Below, one piece after another: positions 30,764 through 40,648 of a DNA stretch of 64,000 bases. The stretch's first letter is position 1. Each line of letters begins with the position of its first letter. This stretch comes from Verrucomicrobiota bacterium (GTDB taxonomy: Bacteria; Verrucomicrobiota; Verrucomicrobiia; Limisphaerales; J093), in contig JAOSKK010000012.1 of assembly GCA_027493615.1 (NCBI GenBank), positions 186,001 through 250,000 of the forward strand. Direction: 5' to 3'. The notes beneath the pieces are model-generated. The model was not told the origin of the DNA, did not search any database, and saw nothing but the letters and a program-made list of their open reading frames with translations. The position numbers and the translations under genes were made by a program.

Positions 30764-31744
30764 ATGGCGACCGCGCAATCTTGGCTGGTGACCGGCGGTG
30801 CCGGCTTCATCGGATCCCACTTGGTCGAGTCGCTGCTGGCGGGAGGTCACCAGGTGACGGTCCTGGACGATTTGTCGACCGGATCACGGGCCAACCTGGC
30901 GGCGGTCGAAGGGAACCCCCGACTCCGCATCATCGAGGGCAAAGTGTCAGCCTATCCCGGCCTGGCCGAACTCGTGGACGGGATGGACGGGGTGTATCAC
31001 CTGGCGGCGGCTGTCGGCGTGGAGTTGGTGGTGCGTTCACCGATCCGGACGATCCAGACGAACCTCGATGAGACCGAGGCGATCCTGGCGGCCGCGAGCC
31101 GGCGCAAGGTGCCTGTGTTGCTGGCTTCCACCTCGGAAGTCTACGGCAAGAGCCTGAAGGAGGAGTTTTCGGAGGAAGATGACCTGCTCATCGGCCCTCC
31201 CCATCTCGGGCGCTGGAGCTACGCCTGTTCGAAGCTGATGGACGAGTTCCTCGGCCTGGCCTATGCCCGGGAACGAGGCCTGCCTGTGGTCATTGCCCGC
31301 ATCTTCAACACGGTCGGCCCCCGCCAGACGGGGGCGCTACGGGATGGTGCTGCCGCGATTCCTTGCGGCGGCGCGGGCCGGGCAACCGTTGCGGGTTTTT
31401 GGGGATGGCCGTCAGACGCGGTGTTTCTGCTACGTGGGCGACACGGTGACGGCCCTGCGCATGCTCCTCGAGGTCCCGGCGGCTCGCGGCCAGGTCGTCA
31501 ACGTGGGCGCCACACGGGAGGTGACGATTCTGGAGCTGGCGCAGCAGGTGATCAGCGCGGTGGGGGGACCTCGAGCATTGAGTTCGTGTCCTACGACGAG
31601 GCCTACGCCCCGGGGTTCGAGGACATGCAACGTCGCCGCCCAGCCACCGGCAAGCTTCTGCACCTGACCGGTTTTCAGCCGTCCGTTTCGCTCGAGGAAA
31701 TCATTCAGCGGACGGCAGGAGCCGGGCCGGTTCTTGGGCGCTGA
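30764..31744 (+). CDS. NAD-dependent epimerase/dehydratase, UDP-glucuronate decarboxylase-like (two frameshifts)
   Basis: Extended SDR enzyme acting on nucleotide sugars. It has the Rossmann motif VTGGAGFIGSHLVESLLAGG, the acidic VLDDLSTG that selects NAD, VYHLAAAVGV, the catalytic STSEVYG and SYACSKLMDEFL (YxxxK), then RIFNTVGPRQTGRYGMVLPR. The frame is broken twice. Near 31335 five G occur where four are needed (ACGGGGGCGC). Near 31565 six G occur where seven are needed, after which SSIEFVSYDEAYAPGFEDM continues. Both breaks sit in G runs, so sequencing error is likely. The product is ~327 residues. The NTVGPRQ and RYGMVLPRF pattern fits UDP-xylose synthase/GalE relatives; the exact sugar is uncertain. 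Confidence 0.85.
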   Translation: MATAQSWLVTGGAGFIGSHLVESLLAGGHQVTVLDDLSTGSRANLAAVEGNPRLRIIEGKVSAYPGLAELVDGMDGVYHLAAAVGVELVVRSPIRTIQTNLDETEAILAAASRRKVPVLLASTSEVYGKSLKEEFSEEDDLLIGPPHLGRWSYACSKLMDEFLGLAYARERGLPVVIARIFNTVGPRQTGALRDGAAAIPCGGAGRATVAGFWGWPSDAVFLLRGRHGDGPAHAPRGPGGSRPGRQRGRHTGGDDSGAGAAGDQRGGGTSSIEFVSYDEAYAPGFEDMQRRRPATGKLLHLTGFQPSVSLEEIIQRTAGAGPVLGR

Positions 31745-31753
31745 GGCGTCCCG

Positions 31754-31799
31754 GACGGTAGCCGGAGGTCGCTGCGGAAGGGCGCCCCCGGCTACCGTC
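31754..31799. repeat. 12-bp inverted repeat after the epimerase gene
   Basis: GACGGTAGCCGG (31754-31765) and its exact reverse complement (31788-31799) surround a 22-bp loop, starting 9 bp after the epimerase stop. It may be a Rho-independent-like terminator without a T tract or an unrelated small palindrome. The rest of the 399-bp gap (31745-32143) holds no gene that I can support apart from the terminator at its far end. Confidence 0.6.
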
Positions 31800-32095
31800 T
31801 GACACGCCGTGGGCGTGGGCTCGCGTTCCGTGTCCAAGTTCATGTGAGGCACCCTGTTCCTGTCGGACCTGCTCGGGGGCCATAAACCGCGGAGGGTGCA
31901 GGCTGGAAGCCCGCACCACAGGTACACGGACCGCCTCCCTCAGCCCAATCCCCCTTCTGCCTTCTGCATTCCGGCTGACGGAGAGATCTGTTCGACGGCC
32001 ATGACCCCATCGCCGGGTCGGGGGACCCGGCCTACGAGTAGCAGGCCCGGTACCCTCACCGGGCGGGTCTTTGAGAGGTTGCGGCGTGTGGGCAT

Positions 32096-32120
32096 AAAAA
32101 AAGGCACCCTTACGGGTGCC
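32096..32120 (-). terminator. Rho-independent terminator of the 32.1-kb pseudopilin gene
   Basis: On the minus strand, GGCACCC-GTAA-GGGTGCC forms a perfect 7-bp GC-rich hairpin (32103-32120) followed directly by seven T (complement of 32096-32102). It begins 23 bp after the pseudopilin stop. This is the clearest intrinsic terminator in the window. Confidence 0.88.
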
Positions 32121-32143
32121 TGGTAACCCAAAGGACTTCCGGG

Positions 32144-32905
32144 TTAGTTATTCTTGCCGGCAACGAACGGGAAGACGAAGCGGTGATCGTCCTGGGAATT
32201 GACGATCTGCTCGCGGACCCGTGCGCCGGTGACCGCCTGGACGCTGCCGTCGGAGAGGCCGGCGTTGCCCTGGCCCTGGTGCACCGTGTTGTGGAAGTTC
32301 AGGGCCTTCAGGGTGGTGGCCATCAGTTGCGGACGGAAGATCTGCTGCACCTTGAAGAAGGCGTCGAACTGGGTCGCGACCGTGGTGTTCGAGATGTTCG
32401 AGAAGTTGCGGTCCATGGTCAGAATCCCCTGAGGCCGCGTTTCGTCGGCGTCGAGGTTGACGGCGTAGCTCACGGAAGCATTCTGGCCGCCCTGGGCCGG
32501 TGCGTACTTCAGCATGCCGTAGAAGTTGCTCATGGCGTTGCGGGAGCTGTCGGCCGGGCAGACGACGGTCTTGGGCGTGGCCAACTCGTTCGACATGGTG
32601 ACGTAGATCCAGTACATGTTGAGCGGGTTGCCCTGGCCGTTGGCCAGCGTCACCCACTCACTCGCACCACCTTCGTTGGTGCTGATGCTCTGCGGAAACC
32701 GGTCGCCCTGGTCCGTGGCGAACTGGCGGAACGACAGACCGACCTGCTTGAGATTGTTCGCGCAATTGATCTTTTGCGCCTTGGCTTTCGCCTTGGCCAG
32801 CGCCGGCAGCAGCATGCCAGCCAAGATGGCGATGATGGCGATCACGACCAACAACTCGATCAGCGTGAACGCCCCTACTCGGTTCTTACGGAGGATTCGG
32901 CTCAT
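32144..32905 (-). CDS. Prepilin-type N-terminal methylation domain protein
   Basis: The start [20 protein letters not shown] at 32905 is followed by the canonical leader [20 protein letters not shown], with cleavage expected after Ala, a rarer residue than Gly at this position. An alpha-helical spine [20 protein letters not shown] follows. The C-terminal half ([20 protein letters not shown]) has the family's DG motif. About 253 residues. Unlike its paralogues it has a near-consensus promoter and a strong intrinsic terminator, suggesting high, independent expression. It uses more Asn/Gln/Thr and lower-GC codons than its neighbours, as expected of an abundant surface pilin. It is the best candidate for a major pseudopilin among the four in this window. 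Confidence 0.88.
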   Translation of the reverse strand: MSRILRKNRVGAFTLIELLVVIAIIAILAGMLLPALAKAKAKAQKINCANNLKQVGLSFRQFATDQGDRFPQSISTNEGGASEWVTLANGQGNPLNMYWIYVTMSNELATPKTVVCPADSSRNAMSNFYGMLKYAPAQGGQNASVSYAVNLDADETRPQGILTMDRNFSNISNTTVATQFDAFFKVQQIFRPQLMATTLKALNFHNTVHQGQGNAGLSDGSVQAVTGARVREQIVNSQDDHRFVFPFVAGKNN

Positions 32906-32941
32906 ACGGTTCAACTGTTTTATTGGGTTACGGTTCGGCGC

Positions 32942-32969
32942 ACTCTAGGCGACCCGTCCGGACTGTCAA
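32942..32969 (-). promoter_or_regulatory. Sigma-70-like promoter of the 32.1-kb pseudopilin gene
   Basis: The minus strand reads TTGACA (32969-32964), a 16-nt spacer, then TAGAGT (32947-32942), matching the -35 consensus fully and the -10 at four of six positions. A start about 7 nt further would give a ~30-nt leader to the ATG at 32905. No Shine-Dalgarno sequence is visible in that leader (ACCCAATAAAACAGTTGAAC). Confidence 0.5.
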
Positions 32970-33113
32970 CGACTTTTGCATCCAGAATTACTTAGCAAAC
33001 GCAGTGCCAGTGCGACGGCAGGCAGACACCACCCTCACGTGCCGCCCAGACCCTCGCCACCGGCGGAAATTCGCGTGACCCATCTCGTTGGGACTGCAAG
33101 ACTCACGCCCATC

Positions 33114-34976
33114 ATGGACCGCGGATTGCTCGAGACGTGGTGCGAGCGCGCCATTCTCCTGGTGGTCATCGCCACGTTGTTGCTGGGCCCGCTGGCCTTC
33201 GGCGGGGTCCGACCGCGGGAGTTCGCGATCCTCCAGGCCCTGATCGCGCTCGGCGCCGGGCTCTGGGCGCTGCGGGTCTGGCTGAATCCGGGCTACCGGC
33301 TGCAATGGCCGCCGATCTGCTGGTTCGTCACGGCCTTCCTGCTCTACGCCGTCGTGCGCTATTTCCAGGCGGATGTCGAGTACGTGGCCCGGCTCGAACT
33401 GATCCGGGTGCTGGTCTACGGCTGGCTGTTCTTCTTGGTGCTCAACAATCTGCACCGGCAGCAGGCGGTGCAGGCGCTGCTCGCGACCCTGCTCGCCGTC
33501 GGTACCGTGATATCGCTCTACGCTCTCTATCAGTTTCTCACCGGCTCGCCCACCGTGTTGGGTCTCCCCAAGCCAGAGGTGTTCCGGGGCCGGAGTTCAG
33601 GGACGTTCATCTGCCCGAACCACCTGGCCGGGTATCTCGAGATGATTCTGCCCCTGGCCCTGGCGTATCTCATCCTCAGCCGCGGGAGTGCGGTGGCGCG
33701 TATCTTCACGGGCTACGCGGCGGCCATGATGTTCGTCGGCATCGGCGTCACGGTCTCGCGGGGCGGTTACCTGGCGACGGCGCTGTCCCTGGCACTCTTC
33801 GTCGGGGTCCTGCTTCGCTACCGCGGCTTCCGGCGCTACGCGCTGGCGGGTCTGGCGGTCATGGTGGTTGCCGCAGCGGTCTTTCTCGCGAAGGCCAAGG
33901 AACCGCAAAAGCGCTTCCGGCTGATGTTTGCCGACCACCAGACCCACAACGCACTCGTCCGGGTCGACCTTTGGGGACCGACCTACCGCATGTGGCGCGA
34001 CCACCTGTGGATGGGCGTGGGGCCGGCCCATTTTGATCTGCGGTTCCCGAAGTATCGGCCCGAGTCGCTCCAGTCCCGCCCGTTCTGGTCCCACAACGAC
34101 TATCTCAATGCGCTCGCCGATTGGGGGCTGGTAGGAGGGGTTCTCCTGGCCGGCGCGTGTGTCAGTCTGGCCTGGGGCGGCATCCAGACATGGCGCTTTG
34201 TCCGGCGGGACAAGCCCGGGCTGACTGCCAAGCCCAGCGACCGGGCGGCGGCGGTGCTCGGTTTGGGCACTGGCCTGCTGGCGATCGCCCTGCATTCATT
34301 CGTGGATTTCAACCTCCAGATCCCGTCGAACGCCATGCTCGCGGTCACGCTGGCCGGCCTTCTCTCAAGTCACCTGCGATTCGCTTCGAGCCGGTTCTGG
34401 CTCAACCCACGTCTCGGAGGACGCGTACTCCTCAGCCTGTTGGCGGCCGTCACTCTGGTCTGGCTCTGGCAGCAGGCCTGGGTGCGATGGCACGAAGCCC
34501 GCCATGTCCTCGCGGCCGAAGCCACCCACGACCCGGCCACTCAGGTCGCCGCGCTGGAACAGGCCGTCCGCGTCGAGCCCGCCAACGCGGACACCCGCGG
34601 TCGGCTGGGTGAGATCTTCCGCCAACGAAGCTGGATCGGGGATGCCGACTGGCGCCCGGCGGCCGAGACGGCTTGGGAATGGTTCCGGAGCGCCATCGAC
34701 CGGAACCCGTGGGACACCTTCCCGCTGCTGCACGGTGGCATGACGCTGGACTGGCTGGGCCGACACGAGGAAGCCGCCGCCCTGTTCGCGCGGGTGGTCG
34801 AACTGGACCCGAACAACCACTACGTCGCCCTGGTCCGCGGATGGCACGAGATGCAGTCAGGCAACTGGCTGGCAGCAAAGGAGTGGCTCGAACGATCGCT
34901 CACCATCCTCCCCTGGGGCAACTGGCTGGCTCACCGCTACTTGAATGCGGTGAAACGGCACCTCGCCGGCCCGTAA
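33114..34976 (+). CDS. O-antigen ligase family membrane protein with C-terminal TPR domain
   Basis: Polytopic inner-membrane protein of the Wzy_C/WaaL superfamily, which transfers or polymerises lipid-linked polysaccharide. The start at 33114 (MDRGLLETWCERAILLVVIA) precedes about ten transmembrane helices. The periplasmic loop holds the family pattern GTFICPNHLAGYLEMILPLA, TVSRGGYLATALSLAL and LMGVGPAHFDLRFPKYRP...HNDYLNALADWGLVGG (the conserved HNxYL-type motif). After residue ~460 comes a soluble TPR solenoid (AALEQAVRVEPANADTRGRL, ALFARVVELDPNNHYVALV). This ligase-plus-TPR layout is common in Verrucomicrobiota. The donor glycan is unknown, but an O-antigen-type CDP-sugar operon lies 24 kb away. 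Confidence 0.85.
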   Translation: MDRGLLETWCERAILLVVIATLLLGPLAFGGVRPREFAILQALIALGAGLWALRVWLNPGYRLQWPPICWFVTAFLLYAVVRYFQADVEYVARLELIRVLVYGWLFFLVLNNLHRQQAVQALLATLLAVGTVISLYALYQFLTGSPTVLGLPKPEVFRGRSSGTFICPNHLAGYLEMILPLALAYLILSRGSAVARIFTGYAAAMMFVGIGVTVSRGGYLATALSLALFVGVLLRYRGFRRYALAGLAVMVVAAAVFLAKAKEPQKRFRLMFADHQTHNALVRVDLWGPTYRMWRDHLWMGVGPAHFDLRFPKYRPESLQSRPFWSHNDYLNALADWGLVGGVLLAGACVSLAWGGIQTWRFVRRDKPGLTAKPSDRAAAVLGLGTGLLAIALHSFVDFNLQIPSNAMLAVTLAGLLSSHLRFASSRFWLNPRLGGRVLLSLLAAVTLVWLWQQAWVRWHEARHVLAAEATHDPATQVAALEQAVRVEPANADTRGRLGEIFRQRSWIGDADWRPAAETAWEWFRSAIDRNPWDTFPLLHGGMTLDWLGRHEEAAALFARVVELDPNNHYVALVRGWHEMQSGNWLAAKEWLERSLTILPWGNWLAHRYLNAVKRHLAGP

Positions 34977-35016
34977 CCGGCCGCAAGGCTGTTGCGCCAC
35001 CCGGCAGCGAAACCAT

Positions 35017-36045
35017 CTAGAAACTGGCCCGGACCCCGAAGACGAGTTCGATGGCCTTGCCGAACTCGACCGTGGCTTCCTTCCCGCCCGTGCCGAACGA
35101 GACGTCCCCCACATACTGGTACTGGCCGCCCAGATAAACGCTCAGGAACTCCGTCATCGCGTACGAACCGGCGGCCTGGACGTAGGCACCCCCCACGATC
35201 TGCGTCTCCGAAGTCGAGTCCTCCCGGCGCAGCGCGCCCGCCGGCAAGCCCGGAACACTGGCGGACTCGGTGAAGCTGAAGTCGCTGATGGCCGCCAACA
35301 GCACCCCGCCGCCGCTCAGGTGGAAATGAACGCGCCGGGTGACCGGAATATCAAGGAAAGGCCCCACCTTCAGTCCCACGAGCAGAGTCTCGATCTGGGT
35401 ATCCACGCGGGAAACGGCCTGGACGTCCGTCGTGCTCTGGGCGAAGGGCGAAGATTCGATGAGGGGGCCGGGCCCTTCGAACGAGCCCTGGTAAGGCGCG
35501 CCCGGCGGTACGATCCCGCCCAGGCGGTAGCTGTCCGTCCGCACCCGCACATTGCCTTCGTACGTGTCCGAGGTCTCGAGCAGCGTGTTGAGCGAGGTCA
35601 CCCCGCCCTCGACGCCCCAAAGGGCGCGGCGCTTCCCGAGTTGAAACCGGCCCAGTTCACGCGCATACAGGATCTCGAAGCCGCCCTGAAAACCATCATC
35701 CGACTCGCCAAAGTGCCCGTCACTCGGCACCTCGAGAGCGCTGCTGAGGTTGAGGACATCCCCGCCAATCTGATCCCCCGTCTCGTAACCCCAATACCAC
35801 GTCTTGCCGTCCGCGTTGCCGCTGATGTCGGGGCGGACAAACCCATTGTGATAGTCGGGGGCGGCCGGCGCCCCGGTGGAAAAGTTGGTGACCCTGGCGC
35901 TGACACCGAAAGAGAACCGCGCGCCGATGCTGAGGCGGTTGCGGTCCAGTGCCAGTTCCGACTCGTCGATCTGGGCAAGGGCGCTGAAGGCGCCGGCCAG
36001 ACACGCGGCGGCTTGCGTCGTGCGAAGAGACCAGGGGACTTTCAT
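35017..36045 (-). CDS. Putative outer-membrane beta-barrel protein
   Basis: The signal peptide MKVPWSLRTTQAAACLAGAF ends at about ALAQ. The 342-residue product is rich in alternating beta-strand segments (RLSIGARFSFGVSARVTNF, KTWYWGYETGDQIGGDVLNL, FLSVYLGGQYQYVGDVSFGT) and ends in Phe (VFGVRASF), the signal used by BAM-assembled outer-membrane proteins. No specific family is recognised; a porin-like or surface-assembly role is possible. It is convergent with the O-antigen ligase gene (40 bp apart) and follows the Ig-domain gene by 26 bp, so those two probably form a unit. Confidence 0.7.
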   Translation of the reverse strand: MKVPWSLRTTQAAACLAGAFSALAQIDESELALDRNRLSIGARFSFGVSARVTNFSTGAPAAPDYHNGFVRPDISGNADGKTWYWGYETGDQIGGDVLNLSSALEVPSDGHFGESDDGFQGGFEILYARELGRFQLGKRRALWGVEGGVTSLNTLLETSDTYEGNVRVRTDSYRLGGIVPPGAPYQGSFEGPGPLIESSPFAQSTTDVQAVSRVDTQIETLLVGLKVGPFLDIPVTRRVHFHLSGGGVLLAAISDFSFTESASVPGLPAGALRREDSTSETQIVGGAYVQAAGSYAMTEFLSVYLGGQYQYVGDVSFGTGGKEATVEFGKAIELVFGVRASF

Positions 36046-36071
36046 GGTGCGGGCTGGATGGGGGCAGAACG

Positions 36072-37731
36072 TCAGGGCATCAGCATGCCCCGGTAGAAGC
36101 GATTCCCTAAACGGGTGGGGCGACTGGTCGTCTTGGGCGGGCCGTCGTCAATCCACTGCACCCGGGCGCCCGTACCCCGGATCTCGGGCAAGGCGGTCTT
36201 CCAGGCGATCGACCCGAACTCGTCCACGTATTGGATGTAATAGCGCCGTCCGGGCAGCGAGAGGAACTCGAGGATCGCCCGCCCCTCCACCAGACGCACG
36301 TTCGTGATGGTGAACACCAAACCTCCGGTGGCCGTGAACTCCTGCGCCGGCACGACCCGCACCTCGAACTCCGGCACCGAGGGGCTCCGGCGGTCCGCCA
36401 CGTAATACCCGGAGATTGAGCTCCACTTCCTGGCCAGGCAGGAGCGGGCCGTAGTACGCGTAAGGAACGCCGTTCGTGGCGCCGCTCGCGTTGGCCAGCC
36501 GCCGCGGAATGCCCAACGCGTCCTCGCCCAAGCCACGGACCAGAATCTGGAGACCCGAGAAGGGGTAGGCGCTGACATTGGCGAGTGTCAACCGCTGCTC
36601 GAACAGACCCGACTGGGCATCAGGCACCGCGGGCACCGATCCTGGCCGCAGGATCGGGTCGATCCAATCGAGCACCGGCAGGGCGCCGCCCTCGCTGTCC
36701 GCAGCTCCCAAGGGGGTCGGGATGCCGCCAAAAGCCAGCTCCGCCTCCCGCCACGCGGGGCTCGCCAGGCCAAAAGTCGCCTCCAACAACCGGAACGTCC
36801 GGGCGGGCATCCGCTGACCGGGTGGAAGGGTCACAGACCAACCCACCCGACCTTCCGCAGCGCTGAGATCGTTCACTTCCACGGTCGCTCCAGGCAGCAG
36901 GGCAGCGGCCTCGGCCGTGAGCGTGAGGGTCGGGTCCTGCAACACCGCCGGGTTGAAGTGGAGCGAGAAGCCCAACCGGGATTCGTCCCCCTGCGCCGCG
37001 AGCGTCATCGGGAGGCGGACGCGCGTCGGGTCGGGTTGCTCCCAGTCCACCACCCGCAACTGGCGGGGTGTGTTGGGCTTGACGGCCAGGAGGATGGGCT
37101 CGCTGGTAGCGGTGCCCACGGCATTACTAACCGTCACCTGGTAAACGCCGGCGTTATGGGTGGACACCGGCACAAACACCAGGGCGCTGGTGCTCAGCGT
37201 GACGAGGTTGGTGCCGTCTTGCGACCAGTGGTAGGTGAGGGGAGTGCTTCCCAGGGCCCCGACGCTCAGCGCCACCGTGCTTCCCTCGATGACGACCTGG
37301 CTCCGCGGCGGCTGTGTGATCCAGGGGTTGGGCAACAGCGTCAGCGTCGCCGGCTCGCTCGTGACCGACCCGGCGGCATTGCTCACCGTCACTTGGTACA
37401 CGCCGGCGTCGTTCGTTGTGAAGGGCGAGAAGCTCAGGCGGGCGTTGGTGACCACGACGAGGTTGGTGGTGCTCACCAGGTTCGTGCCGTTCTTGGACCA
37501 AGCATAGCTCAACGGCGCGTCGCCCGTTGCCACCACTTCGAGGGTGGCGGGGAGGTTGACGACCAGGGCCTGACTCCGCGGCGACGCGGTGATCGCCGGC
37601 GCCGTCGCGGTCGAAAGCAGTTGCACCCCCGCCGTGGAACCGGACGCCGCTGCCAACGCGGGCGTCGCAAGGGCGTGCCCCGAGGCCGTCGCCCATGCCC
37701 CAACGGCGCTCAAGACCAGGATCCAACGCAT
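36072..37731 (-). CDS. Secreted immunoglobulin-domain protein (one frameshift)
   Basis: The start at 37731 (MRWILVLSAVGAWATASGHA) gives a Sec signal peptide. Two I-set-like Ig domains follow (SYAWSKNGTNLVSTTNLVVV...NDAGVYQVTVSNAAGSVTSE and THYWSQDGTNLV-like repeat). Next is a region resembling a cohesin or carbohydrate-binding beta sandwich (SRLGFSLHFNPAVLQDPTLT). The frame breaks near 36412: removing one G from CCGGGTATTAC joins ELNLR to YYVADRRSPSVPEFEV, and the last ~115 residues end with the Verrucomicrobiota-type module GRRYYIQYVDEFGSIAWKTA. About 552 residues. Likely extracellular, binding glycans or other cell-surface proteins. Confidence 0.75.
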
Positions 37732-37930
37732 CGGGTGGCGCCCGACCGGCAATTGACGGCTTCTCATGGGATGCTCGCTTCGCCGTCGACCCCCGGCGTC
37801 TGGACCCGGTTGCAGTGCGCGGAACCGGAGGGCAATGGGACCTCAGCGAAAGCGGGAGGAGTTCTTGCGGAGCGCCCCGGGAAAGTCAAAGCAAAGTTGC
37901 CAAGCGGGACGCAAGGTCTAGCATGCCGCC

Positions 37931-38482
37931 ATGAGCGATGGCCCCACCCTCGAGCTGGGCCGCGATTGCCCCGCGGTTCAGATTCCCGCCGGGAACACCG
38001 TCATGCTGCCCGCCGGCACCGAGGTCGAGATCACCCAGCAACTCGGCGGCGGCTTCACCGTGCGCGCCCTGAACGCCCTGTTCAGCATCGACGGCAAGGA
38101 TGCCGACGCCTTGGGCATCGAGCCGTGGGACCAGGCCGCCGAACAGGCGGCTCGCGCGGCCGCGGGGCCGGTGACTGAAGAGAAGGTGTGGGGCGCGCTC
38201 AAGCAGTGCTACGACCCCGAGATCCCGGTCAACATCGTGGATCTGGGCCTCATCTACGACGTCACCCTCGCGCCCCTGCCCGCGGGTGACGCCAACGTCC
38301 AGGTCAAAATGACCCTCACCGCCCCCGGCTGCGGCATGGGTCCCATGATCGCCCGCGACGCCCAGCAGAAGATCAAGGCCATTCCCGGAGTCCAGGATGC
38401 TCGCGTCGAACTGGTCTGGGATCCGCCCTGGCACCAGTCCATGATCACGGCGGAAGGCCGGCGCGCTTTGGGATTGGAATGA
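37931..38482 (+). CDS. sufT: Putative Fe-S cluster assembly protein SufT
   Basis: MIP18/DUF59-family protein that helps mature Fe-S proteins. The N-terminal ~70 residues (LPAGTEVEITQQLGGGFTVR) are the extension typical of the SufT branch. The DUF59 core has CYDPEIPVNIVDLGLIYDV, the reactive cysteine region LTAPGCGMGPMIARD and VELVWDPPWHQSMITAEGR. At 183 residues it is of standard length. It sits 18 bp upstream of ychF rather than in a suf operon; no sufBCDS genes are in the window. It is likely relevant to aconitase, LipA and MqnC, all Fe-S enzymes encoded nearby. Confidence 0.9.
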   Translation: MSDGPTLELGRDCPAVQIPAGNTVMLPAGTEVEITQQLGGGFTVRALNALFSIDGKDADALGIEPWDQAAEQAARAAAGPVTEEKVWGALKQCYDPEIPVNIVDLGLIYDVTLAPLPAGDANVQVKMTLTAPGCGMGPMIARDAQQKIKAIPGVQDARVELVWDPPWHQSMITAEGRRALGLE

Positions 38483-38500
38483 CCTCCCCCCACCCTGCCT

Positions 38501-39601
38501 ATGCTCAAAGCCGGAATCGTCGGGCTGCCCAACGTCGGCAAATCCACCCTCTTTAATGCCGTCACCCGCTCCCACAAGGCCCCGGCCGAGAACTACCCGT
38601 TCTGCACCATCGAGCCGAACCTGGGCGTCGTGACCGTCCCCGATCCCCGGCTCGACGCCCTGGCGCGCGTCGTGGGGGTGGCCCAGCGCATCCCCACCAC
38701 CATCGAGTTCGTGGACATCGCCGGTCTCGTGAAAGGCGCCTCGCAGGGCGAAGGGCTGGGCAACAAGTTCCTCAGCCACATCCGCGAGGTGGACGCGCTC
38801 GTCCACGTGGTCCGCTGCTTCGAAGATCCCGACATCCACCACGTGACGGGAGGCATCGATCCGGTGCGCGATCTGGAGATCGTGACCACCGAGCTGGTGC
38901 TGGCCGACCTGGAGGCCGTCCGCAAACGGCACGAGCGCGTGGCCAAGGACGCCAAGCGCGGCGACAAACACGCGCTCCTCGAGGTCGCATGCCTCGAACG
39001 TCTTGAGCCCCACCTCAACGCCGGGCACCCCGCAAACCTCCTCAGCTTCGCTGGCGAAGAGGCGGCGGCCGTCCGCGGCTTCTTCCTCCTCACCACCCAT
39101 CCGGTGGTGTTCGCCGCCAACATTAAAGAGGCCGATCTCGCACAGCCCGATGCCAACCCCCATGTCGCCCGCGTCCGCGAGTACGCCCGGACCCACCAGG
39201 GCTGCGACACCGTCGTGGTTTGTGCCCAACTCGAGAGTGATCTCGCCGACCTCTCCCCGGAGGAAGGGGCTCAGTACCTCGCCGAACTGGGCGTGAAGGA
39301 AACCGGGGGCGCAGCCCTCATCCGCGCCGCCTACGCGCTCCTCGGCCTGCGCACCTTTTTCACGTTCAACGAGAACGAAGTCCGCGCCTGGACCGTCCCG
39401 GCCGGCACCACCGCCGTCAAGGCCGCCGGCCGCATCCACACCGATTTCGAACGCGGGTTCATCAAGGCCGAACGGGTCTTCTGGGAGAACCTGGTCCGCT
39501 GCGGGTCGGTGGGACACGCCCGCGAGCTGGGCCTCTATGCTCATGAAGGCCGGGATTACGCGGTGCGCGACGGCGATGTCCTGCTCTTCAAGGTTCAGTA
39601 A
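38501..39601 (+). CDS. ychF: Redox-regulated ribosome-associated ATPase YchF/OLA1
   Basis: Obg-family P-loop NTPase that prefers ATP. The G1 motif GLPNVGKSTLFNAVTRS, G2 region ENYPFCTIEPNLGVV, G3 FVDIAGLVKGASQGEGLGNK and the altered G4 (NIKEAD in place of NKxD, which explains ATP preference) are all visible. The C-terminal TGS-like domain ends RAWTVPAGTTAVKAAGRIHT...GRDYAVRDGDVLLFKVQ. 366 residues, normal length, frame intact. Probably co-transcribed with sufT. Confidence 0.96.
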   Translation: MLKAGIVGLPNVGKSTLFNAVTRSHKAPAENYPFCTIEPNLGVVTVPDPRLDALARVVGVAQRIPTTIEFVDIAGLVKGASQGEGLGNKFLSHIREVDALVHVVRCFEDPDIHHVTGGIDPVRDLEIVTTELVLADLEAVRKRHERVAKDAKRGDKHALLEVACLERLEPHLNAGHPANLLSFAGEEAAAVRGFFLLTTHPVVFAANIKEADLAQPDANPHVARVREYARTHQGCDTVVVCAQLESDLADLSPEEGAQYLAELGVKETGGAALIRAAYALLGLRTFFTFNENEVRAWTVPAGTTAVKAAGRIHTDFERGFIKAERVFWENLVRCGSVGHARELGLYAHEGRDYAVRDGDVLLFKVQ

Positions 39602-39727
39602 CCCGCCCCATTGCCCGCGCCGGCTGTGCGGGCAAAGACACAGGTTCGCCCCGGCTGGAAGCGCCAACTCGCGCTTGAATTCTCCCTGGCGCAACATCAT
39701 GGTTTCCGACACCAATCAAAAGCGACC

Positions 39728-40595
39728 ATGAAACAGATCCGCAACCGCCGTGGAGCACGCGGCTTCACGTTGATCGAACTCCTGGTGGTGATCGCCATCA
39801 TCGCCATCCTCGCCGGCATGCTCCTGCCCGCGCTGGCCCGGGCCAAGTCCAAAGCCCAAGGCATCGCCTGCATCAGCAACAACAAGCAGCTCATGCTGGC
39901 CATCCAGTTGTATGTCGGAGACTTCCAGGATCGATACCCGAACAATTTCACCATCCCGGGCACCGAGGACGCCATCAACACGGGCAGGTTCAACAACTGG
40001 GTGAACAACGTGATGACCTGGGGCGCAGGCACCTCCGTCGCCGATCGCAGCAACACCAACGTGCTCTGGGTGCAAAACGGCGTCCTGGCCAATTACACCG
40101 CCAACGCCCTCGGCATCTACAAGTGCCCGGCGGACAAGTACGTGAGCCCCAGCCAGAAAGCCCGCGGCTGGACCCAGCGCCTCCGCAGTAATTCCATGAA
40201 CCGGCTCTTCGGCCGGTCGAACAACGATCCCAACGACAACACCGCCCGCGGCATCAGTTGGAACGATGGGCTCTACCGCCAGTTCATCCGTACCACGGAC
40301 GTTCCCCAGCCCTCGATGACCTGGGTCACCGTCGATGAACACCCCGACTCCATCAACGACGGTTTCTTCGTCTGTGACAACGCCACCCAGTGGGGCGATC
40401 TCCCTGCTTCCTATCACAACGGCGCGTGCGGCTTCTCCTTTGCCGACGGTCACGCCGGAAATCAAGAAGTGGCTCAGCAGCCGCACCTCCGTCTACCCCG
40501 TACGCTTCAACTTCAGCACCCTCCCCTTCGACGCGCAGGGCCGCCTCGATTACGCCTGGTACCGCGAACGCACCGGCTACGTCCTGCTGCGGTAG
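39728..40595 (+). CDS. Prepilin-type N-terminal methylation domain protein (one frameshift)
   Basis: The start [20 protein letters not shown] leads into the classic prepilin leader, followed by [20 protein letters not shown]. The middle contains [20 protein letters not shown] and the shared [16 protein letters not shown]. Near 40455, in CACGCCGGAAATC, dropping one G converts FADGHAGNQ into [15 protein letters not shown] and the chain continues to [18 protein letters not shown]. About 288 residues. Closest paralogue in the window is the pseudopilin at 5.3 kb. Predicted to be an inner-membrane pseudopilin; partner genes for the secretion machine are not present here. Confidence 0.87.
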
Positions 40596-40648
40596 AACCG
40601 CCCGGCTCCTTCATCGCAGTTCGTAGCCGCGGCCGTCCGTAGTACAGG

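Noticed and set aside
30764..31744. Programmed frameshifting in the epimerase and other genes
   Set aside because: The breaks go in both directions, lie at arbitrary points in unrelated families and lack slippery heptamers with downstream structure; homopolymer error explains them better.
37886..39715. 609-codon open frame on the minus strand
   Set aside because: It spans both sufT and ychF antisense and shows no recognisable domain.
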